From assembly GCA_017553815.1 (NCBI GenBank), contig JAFZJT010000035.1:1-11584 (forward strand): DNA of 11,584 nucleotides, read 5' to 3'. The translations under genes were made by a program, and so were the position numbers. Positions within the stretch are counted from its first letter, which is position 1. Each line of letters opens with the position of its first letter. This DNA comes from Clostridia bacterium (GTDB taxonomy: Bacteria; Bacillota_A; Clostridia; Christensenellales; CAG-138). A model generated the notes under the pieces. The model saw only the letters and a program-made list of their open reading frames with translations, ran no database searches and was not told the origin of the DNA. Of this stretch, positions 4,955 through 11,584 are shown one piece after another.

Positions 4955-7822
4955 ATGGAAAAAGTGTGGAAGAGCAACGATATTCTTGAGCTGCTGCAAA
5001 GAATCGATGAAGGCCATGAGCCAACTGCGGAGGAGCGCTCCGCGCTTGAATCGTGCGTTGAGTTGGTTACAACATCTTTCGGGGCAGACAATATTCCTGG
5101 ATCTATAGGCTGGCTTAGCGCACTCGGTTTCCTTAATCTTAGTGGATCAAAGCTGACTAAGCTGCCGGAAACGATAGGACAGCTTGGTGCGCTTGAATAC
5201 CTTGATCTCAGCTTTACAATGCTGACCGAGCTGCCGGAAACGATAGGGCAGCTTGGCGCGCTTAAATACCTTGATCTCAGAGGAACAAAACTGACCGAGC
5301 TGCCGGAAACGATAGGACAGCTTGGCGCGCTTAATCAACTTCATCTCGGTGGAACAAAGCTGACCGAACTGCCGGAAACAATAGGACGGCTTGGCGCGCT
5401 TAAACACCTTGATCTCAGCCGCACAAAGCTGACCGAGCTGCCGGAAAAGATAGGACAACTTGGAAAGCTTGAAAAGCTTTATCTCGACGGAACCGCTTTG
5501 ACCGAGCTGCCGGAAACGATAGGACAGCTCAACATGCTTGAAACCCTTGTTCTTAGATTCACAAAAATGACCGAGCTACCGGAATCGATAGGACGGCTTA
5601 TCGCGCTCAAACGGCTTTCTCTCAGCGGCACTAAGCTGACCGAGCTGCCGGAAATGATTGAGCGGCTTTCAAACTTAAAAGCATTGGATCTTTCGGGACT
5701 GAAGCTAAAGCGCATCCCCCAATCGCTTGCCGAGCTGGGCTTGCCGTTTGTTGACGAAGTAATCTTATCAAGTGGTATTAATCTGCATAATACCATCCTT
5801 GAAGAGCAGAATATCTCCATCTTCCTTAAATCGCCGGAGTTGATACCGAGCTTGTACAACGAAAACGAGCTGACGGAGGTGCGCGAATGCAAGGTCATCT
5901 TTATCGGGGACGGAGGCTCAGGCAAGACACATACGATAGAGCGCATCAAGAATCGCGGCGAAAAGAAGGATTATAAAACAAAGGTCACACACGGCGTGAA
6001 GATATCCGATTATAAGCCCGACGATAGGGATTTTACGATAAATTTCTGGGATTTCGGCGGGCAGGAGATACAGCATTCGATGCATCGCTGCTTTCTTACT
6101 GAGGATACCTGCTACGTGGTCACGGTACGAACGAGGGAAAGCGCGGGCGATAAGGGCGCGGAGTTCTGGCTGCGCAACGTTGAGGCGTTCGCGCCGAATG
6201 CTCCGGTGCTGCTCTTCATAAACTGCTGGGATAATAAAGACGGAAGGCGCTTTGTAAACGAAACGGAGCTAAGGGCGTTTTTCCCTAATATAGTGGATAT
6301 CGTTTACTGCTCGGCCTTGGATACGGAGGCGGAGGAGTTTAATAAGAACGTGACCGAAAGCATGGTCCGCATGGTGGAGGCTTCGGGCTATTGCAAAAAG
6401 GAAGTTTCCCGGCGATGGATGAAAACGGCTGAGGATATTCGCAGGGAAAACACAAAGTGCATAACTAAAGAGCAATACCGCAAAATCTGCAACGATAACG
6501 GGATAGAGGAGAACGAGTATTCCGCTCTTTTGACCTTCTTCAATAATCTCGGCGTTTGCCTGAGCTATCATAAGGATGAGAATAATAAGGAGCTTGAGCA
6601 GTATATGGTGCTCGATCCGGTATGGATAACGAATGCGCTCTATGCGGTAATAGAGGAAGGCGGGGATCACTCGGATAACGGAATGATACTGAACTCATCC
6701 ATCGCTTCAATGCTTGAAAACGATGGGTCAAAGAAATTGAAGGGGGAGGAATACGAGCGAACCGCGCCGGAGCTCAAATATGAACCGGATGAATGCCCGT
6801 ACATAATCAGCGTGGCAGCCTCGCGCGATCTATGCTATATTGTGGATGACAAAACTACCTTCTTTCCGGTTTTGTGCGATCCAAACTCGCCGAAGGCGGC
6901 GCTCGGCAATTTTGATACGTATCAAGAGCGCGCGGAGTATGTTTTTAAATATGAGTATCTTCCGGACAGCGTTGTGCATAAGCTGATGGTGCGCTGCTAT
7001 AGAAGGGAAATGAAGGTGATTGCCTGCTGGCGAAAGGGCATGGTTTTGGGCGTTCTCGGGGAGCTGAAGGCGGTTATCCGAATGGAAAACGATGACAAGA
7101 CCCTTAGGATCAACTTCTATTCAACTCCGACGCGCCCCGCCTGCGAGCTCTTCCCGTATATCAGGGATGAGATACTTGCAATAAACCGGGAGCTGAATCT
7201 AAGCGCGGAGGAGAGCATTATTAAGGGTGAAGATGAATTCTTCGCTGCAAGGCTGGTAAAGGCATATCGGAATAAGAAAAAGACTGTTGAGGGCAGCCGC
7301 ACCGGCGAGGAATACGATCCCTTCGAGCTGCTTGCAAGCGTTTTCGATATTTTTTCAATCGTTTGTCTTGAGGAGCGGGATGGCAAGCTGAAAGATATAC
7401 AGAGGGGCAGGTTTCATAAACAGGATAAGGAGGATAAAGCTTTCCGCCAGGCTCTATGGGAGGCACATGGCAAAGAGTGTAGTTACTGCGGGGTGCCCCT
7501 ACATCGACTGTATGATATGCAGGTCGATCATATTTTGCCAACGAAATTCGCTAAGCAGCTTAAAAATGCGGACGGCAGAGCCCGGCGCTACATTAATAGG
7601 CTCGAGGCGAAGGGCTTTGATTTGGAAGCGCCGGATTATATTGAGAACTTCCTTCCTTCTTGCGTACACTGCAATCAAAGCATGCAGAACAGGATAATGA
7701 CCGCAGATTCGATGTGCTTTTACCACGAGAAGGCCGTTCGCAAAACTCCGTACGTACTGGAAAGGATGGATAAGCTTAAATGCGATAAGAAAAAGGGCAG
7801 GGAAGAATTGAAAAAGCATTGA
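4955..7822 (+). CDS. LRR-Roc-COR-HNH fusion: Roco-type GTPase with a C-terminal HNH nuclease
   Basis: Predicted intracellular sensor-switch-effector protein of 955 residues. Residues 51-257 are nine leucine-rich repeats of exactly 23 residues (IGQLGALKYLDLRGTKLTEL type), a likely ligand-sensing solenoid. About 310-460 is a Roc (Ras of complex proteins) GTPase: P-loop GDGGSGKT (318-325), G3 DFGGQE (366-371), an NCWD at the G4 position (423-426, lysine replaced) and a G5-like SALD. About 505-745 resembles a COR dimerisation region, including an EYLPDSVV block and a CWRKGMVL block. The C-terminus is an HNH nuclease: zinc pairs Cys842/Cys845 and Cys903/Cys906, catalytic-type Asp858-His859 and Asn898. 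ATG 4955 follows AAGGGGAG (4941-4948) by 6 bases and lies downstream of the promoter at 4872-4900. The gene stands alone, without operon partners. LRR and Roc assignments are secure, HNH strong, COR good. A defence or suicide role is inference. Confidence 0.93.
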   Translation: MEKVWKSNDILELLQRIDEGHEPTAEERSALESCVELVTTSFGADNIPGSIGWLSALGFLNLSGSKLTKLPETIGQLGALEYLDLSFTMLTELPETIGQLGALKYLDLRGTKLTELPETIGQLGALNQLHLGGTKLTELPETIGRLGALKHLDLSRTKLTELPEKIGQLGKLEKLYLDGTALTELPETIGQLNMLETLVLRFTKMTELPESIGRLIALKRLSLSGTKLTELPEMIERLSNLKALDLSGLKLKRIPQSLAELGLPFVDEVILSSGINLHNTILEEQNISIFLKSPELIPSLYNENELTEVRECKVIFIGDGGSGKTHTIERIKNRGEKKDYKTKVTHGVKISDYKPDDRDFTINFWDFGGQEIQHSMHRCFLTEDTCYVVTVRTRESAGDKGAEFWLRNVEAFAPNAPVLLFINCWDNKDGRRFVNETELRAFFPNIVDIVYCSALDTEAEEFNKNVTESMVRMVEASGYCKKEVSRRWMKTAEDIRRENTKCITKEQYRKICNDNGIEENEYSALLTFFNNLGVCLSYHKDENNKELEQYMVLDPVWITNALYAVIEEGGDHSDNGMILNSSIASMLENDGSKKLKGEEYERTAPELKYEPDECPYIISVAASRDLCYIVDDKTTFFPVLCDPNSPKAALGNFDTYQERAEYVFKYEYLPDSVVHKLMVRCYRREMKVIACWRKGMVLGVLGELKAVIRMENDDKTLRINFYSTPTRPACELFPYIRDEILAINRELNLSAEESIIKGEDEFFAARLVKAYRNKKKTVEGSRTGEEYDPFELLASVFDIFSIVCLEERDGKLKDIQRGRFHKQDKEDKAFRQALWEAHGKECSYCGVPLHRLYDMQVDHILPTKFAKQLKNADGRARRYINRLEAKGFDLEAPDYIENFLPSCVHCNQSMQNRIMTADSMCFYHEKAVRKTPYVLERMDKLKCDKKKGREELKKH
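5105..5725 (+). repeat. Nine tandem 69-bp repeats encoding the leucine-rich repeats
   Basis: The coding sequence repeats with an exact 69-base period (23 codons). The equivalent codon of the LTELPET block falls at 5153, 5222, 5291, 5360, 5429, 5498, 5567, 5636 and 5705. Several units are nearly identical at the DNA level, for example those around 5222 and 5291 over more than 40 bases, including synonymous positions. The last unit is the most diverged. This suggests recent unit duplication or homogenisation rather than an ancient solenoid. Confidence 0.93.
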
Positions 7823-7847
7823 CCCATGCCGGAAAAGCGCCGCTAAA

Positions 7848-7865
7848 GCCTCGCCTCTCCGAGGC
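7848..7865 (+). terminator. Weak terminator candidate after the LRR-Roc-COR-HNH gene
   Basis: GCCTCG (7848-7853) pairs with CGAGGC (7860-7865) across a 6-base loop, 25 bases after the stop codon. No T-run follows on the plus strand, so it is at best a partial or Rho-assisted terminator. No better hairpin is visible before the next promoter at 7911. Confidence 0.3.
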
Positions 7866-7910
7866 ATCGACCCGCGGGGCTGTTTCGCTGTCGCGCCCGA
7901 TCCTTACATA

Positions 7911-7939
7911 TTGACGGCCGCATCCATCTATGTTATACT
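7911..7939 (+). promoter_or_regulatory. Promoter of the small membrane-protein gene
   Basis: TTGACG (7911-7916) and TATACT (7934-7939) are 17 bases apart, each matching five of six consensus positions. A TG dinucleotide upstream of the -10 (TGTTATACT) gives a partly extended element. Transcription would begin near 7946, within a GGAGA/TCTCC inverted repeat (7946-7958). Confidence 0.8.
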
Positions 7940-7976
7940 ACGAAAGGAGAACCTCTCCGCAATAAAATAGGAAGGG

Positions 7977-8009
7977 ATGCGGCGCTCCGTTTTGAGCGCT
8001 GCAAGGTAA
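7977..8009 (+). CDS. Possible 10-residue leader ORF (MRRSVLSAAR)
   Basis: An ATG at 7977 directly after AGGAAGGG (7969-7976) opens a 10-codon frame that stops at TAA 8007-8009, only 6 bases before the ATG of the membrane-protein gene and in the same frame. The ribosome-binding spacing is very short. The bases 7979-7986 and 7995-8002 can pair (8 bp including one G-U), forming a hairpin inside this frame. It may be a translated leader coupling to the next gene, or simply chance. Confidence 0.25.
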   Translation: MRRSVLSAAR

Positions 8010-8015
8010 GAGGAA

Positions 8016-8429
8016 ATGAACAAAACCAAACTCGGAATCTCGACCCATCTGCTTGCCGCCATACTGTATTTGCTCGGCCTGTTCGGAAACACGGTGGCGT
8101 TAGTCATCGCGGCCGGATACGTGCTCATCCGCGAGGATGACGAATGGCTGCGCAAATCGGCGATCAAGGCGCTCGTCATCCATGTTTTCATCACCGCGCT
8201 CACCTACGTTATCGCATTCATCCCCGGCGTTTTCGAGGCGATAAACAGCTTTATCAACATCTTCAAGGGAAGCTTCAACTATTCCTTCCTGCTGAGGATA
8301 AGGGAATTCCTCGACGACGCGCTCATAGTCGTTCGCTATGCGGTATTCATCGTGCTCGCGTTCCTTGCGCTCAAGGGCAAGGGCGTTGCGCTTCCGGGCG
8401 TGGACGACACGGTTCAGAAGCATTCCTAA
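8016..8429 (+). CDS. Small integral membrane protein, DUF4870/Tic20-like
   Basis: The 137-residue protein has about three hydrophobic membrane segments: roughly residues 8-36 (HLLAAILYLLGLFGNTVALV onward), 46-70 (ALVIHVFITALTYVIAFIPG) and 102-122 (ALIVVRYAVFIVLAFLAL). The short hydrophilic connection after the first segment (REDDEWLRKSAIKAL) resembles the charged 'few-residue then helix' pattern of DUF4870-type proteins, where a K/R-D-E-D-x-x-V-R-like turn precedes the second helix. The biochemical function of that group is not established. The start is ATG 8016 after AAGAGG, with unusually tight spacing; an in-frame stop at 8007 excludes a longer form. It is a monocistronic unit with its own promoter (7911-7939) and terminator (8477-8506). 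The family call is tentative; membrane topology is well supported. Confidence 0.82.
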   Translation: MNKTKLGISTHLLAAILYLLGLFGNTVALVIAAGYVLIREDDEWLRKSAIKALVIHVFITALTYVIAFIPGVFEAINSFINIFKGSFNYSFLLRIREFLDDALIVVRYAVFIVLAFLALKGKGVALPGVDDTVQKHS

Positions 8430-8459
8430 CGGCTTAAACCGAAAAGCCGCTTTCGCGGC
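8430..8459 (+). repeat. Mutually exclusive hairpins just after the membrane-protein stop
   Basis: CGGCTT (8430-8435) can pair with AAGCCG (8444-8449), and GCCGC (8446-8450) can instead pair with GCGGC (8455-8459). The hairpins share bases and cannot coexist. No T-run follows on the plus strand. The likely terminator lies further on at 8477-8506, so this may only protect the 3' end, or may be chance. Confidence 0.3.
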
Positions 8460-8476
8460 ATAATATGACCGACTGC

Positions 8477-8506
8477 GGTGCGGGCTCAGGCTCGCATCAC
8501 TTTTTT
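8477..8506 (+). terminator. Rho-independent terminator of the membrane-protein gene
   Basis: GGTGCGGGC (8477-8485) pairs with GCTCGCATC (8490-8498) over nine base pairs, two of them G-U, around the loop TCAG. Two bases later comes a run of six T (8501-8506). It lies about 48 bases after the stop codon at 8429 and directly before the large palindromic element. Confidence 0.8.
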
Positions 8507-8509
8507 GTA

Positions 8510-8682
8510 CCTTATACTAATCTTTGATTAAAAGCAGAACGTCTTGCCAGCTCTTTTCCGCCCTGTTTTTGGCTCGTTTCGGTCAACGATGCACCCCGGC
8601 ATCGCCTCCCTCCGCTCGCCTTCAACAGGACGAAAAATCCCTCGGCAATCCTGTCCTCTTTTAATCAGATATTAGTGTTAGG
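8510..8682. mobile_element. 173-bp imperfect palindromic element, MITE-like
   Basis: The whole stretch is an imperfect inverted repeat about its centre. The ends match as CCTTATACTAAT (8510-8521) against the complement of ATTAGTGTTAGG (8671-8682). The arms continue with TGATTAAAAG (8525-8534) against CTTTTAATCA, then TTGCC, TTTT, CCTGTT and GGC blocks spaced alike. They close in a perfect CGATGC (8587-8592) and GCATCG (8599-8604) pair around a 6-base loop. No reading frame is present. Symmetry, size and intergenic position fit a non-autonomous miniature element or a dispersed structured repeat. No target-site duplication is obvious at the borders. Confidence 0.55.
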
Positions 8683-8767
8683 ATTCGGCGCAAAGCGCAG
8701 AGATGGCGGCGAGCGGGGAGAATTATGTCAATCATGTGTACTTGTGTGAACAAAGTTGTGAATAATC
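8683..8767. other. Non-coding spacer between the palindromic element and the clpB promoter
   Basis: An AT-rich to mixed stretch with no reading frame that has a ribosome-binding site. It includes a TGTGTACTTGTGTGAACAAAGTTGTG region with several TGTG steps, but no clear symmetrical operator. Confidence 0.5.
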
Positions 8768-8796
8768 TACACAAAGCGAACCAAAAGAGTTATAAT
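8768..8796 (+). promoter_or_regulatory. Promoter of clpB
   Basis: A perfect TATAAT (8791-8796) is preceded at 17 bases by TACACA (8768-8773), a four-of-six match to the -35 consensus. The -10 box ends two bases before the CIRCE operator, so transcription would start inside the operator near 8803. The weak -35 with perfect -10 fits a promoter that is silenced by a repressor rather than constitutive. Confidence 0.75.
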
Positions 8797-8797
8797 G

Positions 8798-8824
8798 TTA
8801 GCACTCGATAAAAGAGAGTGCTAA
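8798..8824 (+). promoter_or_regulatory. CIRCE operator (HrcA binding site)
   Basis: TTAGCACTC (8798-8806), a 9-base spacer (8807-8815) and GAGTGCTAA (8816-8824) match the CIRCE consensus perfectly. CIRCE is bound by the HrcA repressor, whose activity depends on the GroE chaperonin; heat stress relieves repression. Its position over the start of transcription would block initiation and places the inverted repeat at the 5' end of the mRNA. Confidence 0.97.
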
Positions 8825-9032
8825 CAACGGCGCGGCGATATGCATGGACAATACCGCCGCAACCCGAGCCGAAGCATAGCTTTTCGTTGGGCGCTAAGAA
8901 TAATGCTGTGAATGCCGCGATCGAACTGCGGAAAGAGGTTAAATTGCGGAGATTCCGAAGGGAAAGAGACCTCAATCATTCACTATTCATTATTCAATAT
9001 TCACTAATATTAAACCCAAAGAGGTGATAGAT
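8825..9032 (+). other. Long 5' leader of clpB
   Basis: About 230 bases of transcript precede the clpB start codon. An open frame of 69 codons crosses the CIRCE arm from a GTG at 8818, but has no ribosome-binding site and is not credible. Apart from the heptanucleotide repeat at 8978-9005 I see no recognisable riboswitch or terminator in it. Confidence 0.6.
8978..9005 (+). repeat. Four tandem heptamers (ATTCANT) just upstream of the clpB ribosome-binding site
   Basis: ATTCA recurs at 8978, 8985, 8992 and 8999 with an exact 7-base period: ATTCACT, ATTCATT, ATTCAAT, ATTCACT. The run ends 15 bases before the GAGGTG ribosome-binding site (9021-9026). Short tandem repeats like this can change copy number by slippage. 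Confidence 0.85.
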
Positions 9033-11584
9033 ATGAATGCAGAGAAAATGACACAGAAGACGCTTGAAACGCTGAATCAGGCGCAGAAGCTTGCGGAGGA
9101 GCGCAGGCATACGCAGGTGGGGCAGATCCACGCCCTGTATGCGCTGACGAACGACGCGGACGACCTCAACACCCAGCTTTTGACCGCGATGGGCGTGAAG
9201 ATCGACGAATTCCGTGCGACTGTTGAAGCGGAGCTTAGGAAGCAGGCGAGCTACGGCGGCGGAAGCGGCGGGCAGCTCTACATAACGAGCGAGCTCAATT
9301 CCGCGCTAAACCGCGCCGAGGACGAGGCCAAGGCGATGGGCGACAGCTATATCTCGGTGGAGCATATCATGCTCGGCCTCATCGAGAAGGCGGACGGCGT
9401 GCTCAAGCCGCTGTTCAAGCGCTTCAATATCGAAAGAAACGCCTATTTGACCGTGCTTAGGCAGGTGCGCGGCAATACGCGCATCAACAGTGACAACCCC
9501 GAAAGCACCTACGACGTGCTCAATAAATACGGTCAGGATCTGACCGAACTTGCGAAAAAGCAGAAGCTCGACCCCGTGATCGGGCGCGATAACGAGATAA
9601 GAAGCGTTATCCGCATCCTTTCGAGGAAAACCAAGAACAATCCCTGCCTTATCGGCGAGCCAGGCGTTGGTAAGACCGCCATCGCGGAGGGTCTGGCGCA
9701 GAGGATAGTGCGCGGCGACGTGCCCGATAACCTCAAGGACAGAAAGCTCTTCGCGCTCGATATGGGCGCGCTGGTCGCGGGCGCGAAGTACCGCGGCGAA
9801 TTCGAGGAGAGGCTAAAGGCCGTTCTGAACGAAATAAAGCAGAGTGACGGCAGAATTATCCTTTTTATAGACGAACTTCATACCATCGTTGGCGCGGGCA
9901 AGAGCGACGGCGCGATGGACGCGGGCAATATTCTCAAGCCCATGCTGGCGCGCGGCGAGCTGCATTGTATCGGCGCAACAACGCTCGATGAATACAGAAA
10001 ATACATCGAAAAGGACGCGGCGCTCGAGAGGCGTTTCCAGCCCGTTACCGTCGCAGAACCCTCGGTTGAGGACACGATCTCGATACTGCGCGGCCTGAAG
10101 GAGCGCTATGAGGTCTATCACGGCGTTAAGATACACGACGGCGCGCTGATCGCCGCCGCCACGCTCTCCGATAGGTATATTTCGGATCGTTTCCTGCCCG
10201 ATCAGGCCATCGACCTTGTGGACGAGGCCTGCGCGCTCATCAAGACCGAGATGAACTCGATGCCGAGCGAGATGGACGAGATCTCAAGGCGTATCATGCA
10301 GCTTGAGATCGAGGAGCAGGCGCTTAAAAACGACACCGACTCGCATACCGTGGAGCATCTTGGCGAGATTCGCGAGGAGCTTGCAAAGCAACGCGAAAAA
10401 CTCAATGAGATGAAGGCAAAATGGGAGAACGAGAAGAACGCGATAGGCAGGGTGCAGCAGCTCCGCGAGCGCATCGAGCAGGTCAACGCCGAGATACAGA
10501 AGGCCAAGAGCGACTACAATCTGGAGATCGCCGCCAAGCTTGAATACGGCGAGCTGCCCCGACTTCAAAAGGAGCTTGAGGCGGAGGAGAGGAAGGGCGC
10601 GGAGCGCGAAAACAGCCTGCTTCGCGATCACGTTTCCTCCGAGGAAATTGCGAAGATAGTCGCCCGCTGGACGGGTATCCCGGTTTCAAAGCTGCTTGAG
10701 AGCGAAAGAAAGAAGCTTCTGCGGCTCGATGAACAGCTCCACCGCCGCATAATCGGGCAGGATGAGGCCGTGCGCCGCGTTTGCGACGCTATCCTCCGCT
10801 CGCGCGCGGGCATCCAGAACCCGAACCGCCCGATAGGCTCGTTCCTGTTCATGGGACCGACGGGCGTGGGCAAAACCGAGCTCTGCAAGGCGCTCGCCGA
10901 AGCCATGTTCGATGATGAAAGAAGCATGGTGCGTATAGATATGAGCGAATACATGGAGCAGTACTCCGTGTCCCGTCTCATCGGCGCCCCTCCGGGCTAC
11001 GTTGGCTACGACGAGGGCGGCCAGCTCACCGAGGCCGTGCGCAGAAAGCCTTATGCGGTATTGCTTTTTGACGAGGTGGAGAAGGCGCATCCGGACGTTT
11101 TGAACGTGCTTCTTCAGGTGCTTGACGACGGCAGGATAACCGACGGTCAGGGTCGCACCGTGGACTTTAAGAACACGATAATCATTCTGACATCTAACCT
11201 CGGCAGCGACCTCATCCTGAATGAGATGGAATCGGGCGAGCTGACGGACGAAACGCAGGAGCTTCTAAACAAGCTTCTAAAATCCAAGTTCCGCCCCGAG
11301 TTCATAAACAGGCTTGATGAGATAGTCTACTTCCGCGCGCTCACGAATGAGAATATGCGCGGCATAATCGACTTGCAGCTTAATGACCTCGCCCGCCGTA
11401 TGGGCGAAAGAAGGCTCGAGCTTGCCGTGACCGACGCGGCTAAGACCGCCATCCTCGAAAACGGCACTGACCCGCTCTTCGGCGCGCGTCCCATCAAGCG
11501 CTTCATCCAGAGCCGCATCGAAAGCCTTATCGCAAGGTTCATCATAGCGGAAAGCCCCGAGGAGGGCGCGATCGTGACCGTGGA
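9033..11584 (+). CDS. clpB: ATP-dependent disaggregase ClpB (3' end cut by the window)
   Basis: Hexameric AAA+ chaperone that, with DnaK, threads aggregated proteins through its pore to rescue them after heat stress. 850 codons are visible; family members end near 860-870 residues, so only a short C-terminal tail is missing. Domains: N-terminal double Clp repeat (about 1-145); first AAA+ module with Walker A GEPGVGKT (208-215), Walker B with Asp280-Glu281, and the pore loop near [10 protein letters not shown]; a long coiled-coil middle domain (about 400-520), which separates ClpB from ClpA; second AAA+ module with GPTGVGKT (608-615), Walker B Asp680-Glu681, and pore-loop GYVGYDEGG. The length of the middle domain argues for ClpB rather than ClpC. 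ATG 9033 follows GAGGTG (9021-9026) at 6 bases. Expression is expected to be heat-induced through the CIRCE element at 8798-8824. Confidence 0.97.
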   Translation, partial: MNAEKMTQKTLETLNQAQKLAEERRHTQVGQIHALYALTNDADDLNTQLLTAMGVKIDEFRATVEAELRKQASYGGGSGGQLYITSELNSALNRAEDEAKAMGDSYISVEHIMLGLIEKADGVLKPLFKRFNIERNAYLTVLRQVRGNTRINSDNPESTYDVLNKYGQDLTELAKKQKLDPVIGRDNEIRSVIRILSRKTKNNPCLIGEPGVGKTAIAEGLAQRIVRGDVPDNLKDRKLFALDMGALVAGAKYRGEFEERLKAVLNEIKQSDGRIILFIDELHTIVGAGKSDGAMDAGNILKPMLARGELHCIGATTLDEYRKYIEKDAALERRFQPVTVAEPSVEDTISILRGLKERYEVYHGVKIHDGALIAAATLSDRYISDRFLPDQAIDLVDEACALIKTEMNSMPSEMDEISRRIMQLEIEEQALKNDTDSHTVEHLGEIREELAKQREKLNEMKAKWENEKNAIGRVQQLRERIEQVNAEIQKAKSDYNLEIAAKLEYGELPRLQKELEAEERKGAERENSLLRDHVSSEEIAKIVARWTGIPVSKLLESERKKLLRLDEQLHRRIIGQDEAVRRVCDAILRSRAGIQNPNRPIGSFLFMGPTGVGKTELCKALAEAMFDDERSMVRIDMSEYMEQYSVSRLIGAPPGYVGYDEGGQLTEAVRRKPYAVLLFDEVEKAHPDVLNVLLQVLDDGRITDGQGRTVDFKNTIIILTSNLGSDLILNEMESGELTDETQELLNKLLKSKFRPEFINRLDEIVYFRALTNENMRGIIDLQLNDLARRMGERRLELAVTDAAKTAILENGTDPLFGARPIKRFIQSRIESLIARFIIAESPEEGAIVTV

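Noticed and set aside
5105..5725. Regular direct repeats that might suggest a CRISPR array
   Set aside because: Units are contiguous 69-base coding repeats without unique spacers, and translate as leucine-rich repeats in frame with the flanking domains.
8818..9027. 69-codon open frame in the clpB leader
   Set aside because: It would start inside the CIRCE arm without a ribosome-binding site and contains the heptamer repeat; it is better read as untranslated leader.

Overview
The window looks like the chromosome of a Gram-positive, low-to-middling GC member of the Bacillota, most likely an uncultured gut-type Clostridia lineage. The evidence is a membrane-anchored ribonuclease Y, a perfect CIRCE operator in front of clpB, strong Shine-Dalgarno sites and near-consensus housekeeping promoters. 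The species cannot be named from sequence alone.

Layout. Bases 1-1930 hold a compact type II restriction-modification operon: a C5-cytosine methyltransferase with a TTG start, overlapping by 13 bases an Eco47II/Sau96I-type restriction endonuclease. The predicted recognition site is GGNCC. Both genes look AT-richer than the core genes, which suggests horizontal transfer. A hairpin at 1997-2026 separates them from the convergent minus-strand block: a helical-repeat (TPR-like) protein (2041-2829) and rny (2945-4498). rny has its own consensus promoter (4607-4635) and a clear intrinsic terminator (2891-2927).

Divergent from rny, and driven by its own promoter (4872-4900), is the most remarkable gene. 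It encodes a predicted 955-residue protein (4955-7822) with nine 23-residue leucine-rich repeats, a Roc-type GTPase, a COR-like dimerisation region and a C-terminal zinc-binding HNH nuclease. This is a sensor-switch-nuclease architecture in one polypeptide. Its position as a single-gene cassette near a restriction-modification system suggests, by inference only, a defence or abortive-infection role. A 7-bp inverted repeat overlaps its -35 box.

Next come a small membrane protein (8016-8429) with its own promoter, structured leader and terminator, and then about 600 non-coding bases. That stretch contains a 173-bp imperfect palindrome (8510-8682, MITE-like), a promoter merged with a CIRCE element (8768-8824), a long leader ending in a heptanucleotide tandem repeat (8978-9005), and then clpB (9033 to beyond the window end).

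How the parts relate: rny (mRNA turnover) and clpB (HrcA-controlled protein disaggregation) are housekeeping or stress genes. The restriction-modification pair and the LRR-Roc-COR-HNH gene are accessory modules inserted among them. No RNA genes, CRISPR arrays or complete insertion sequences were seen.
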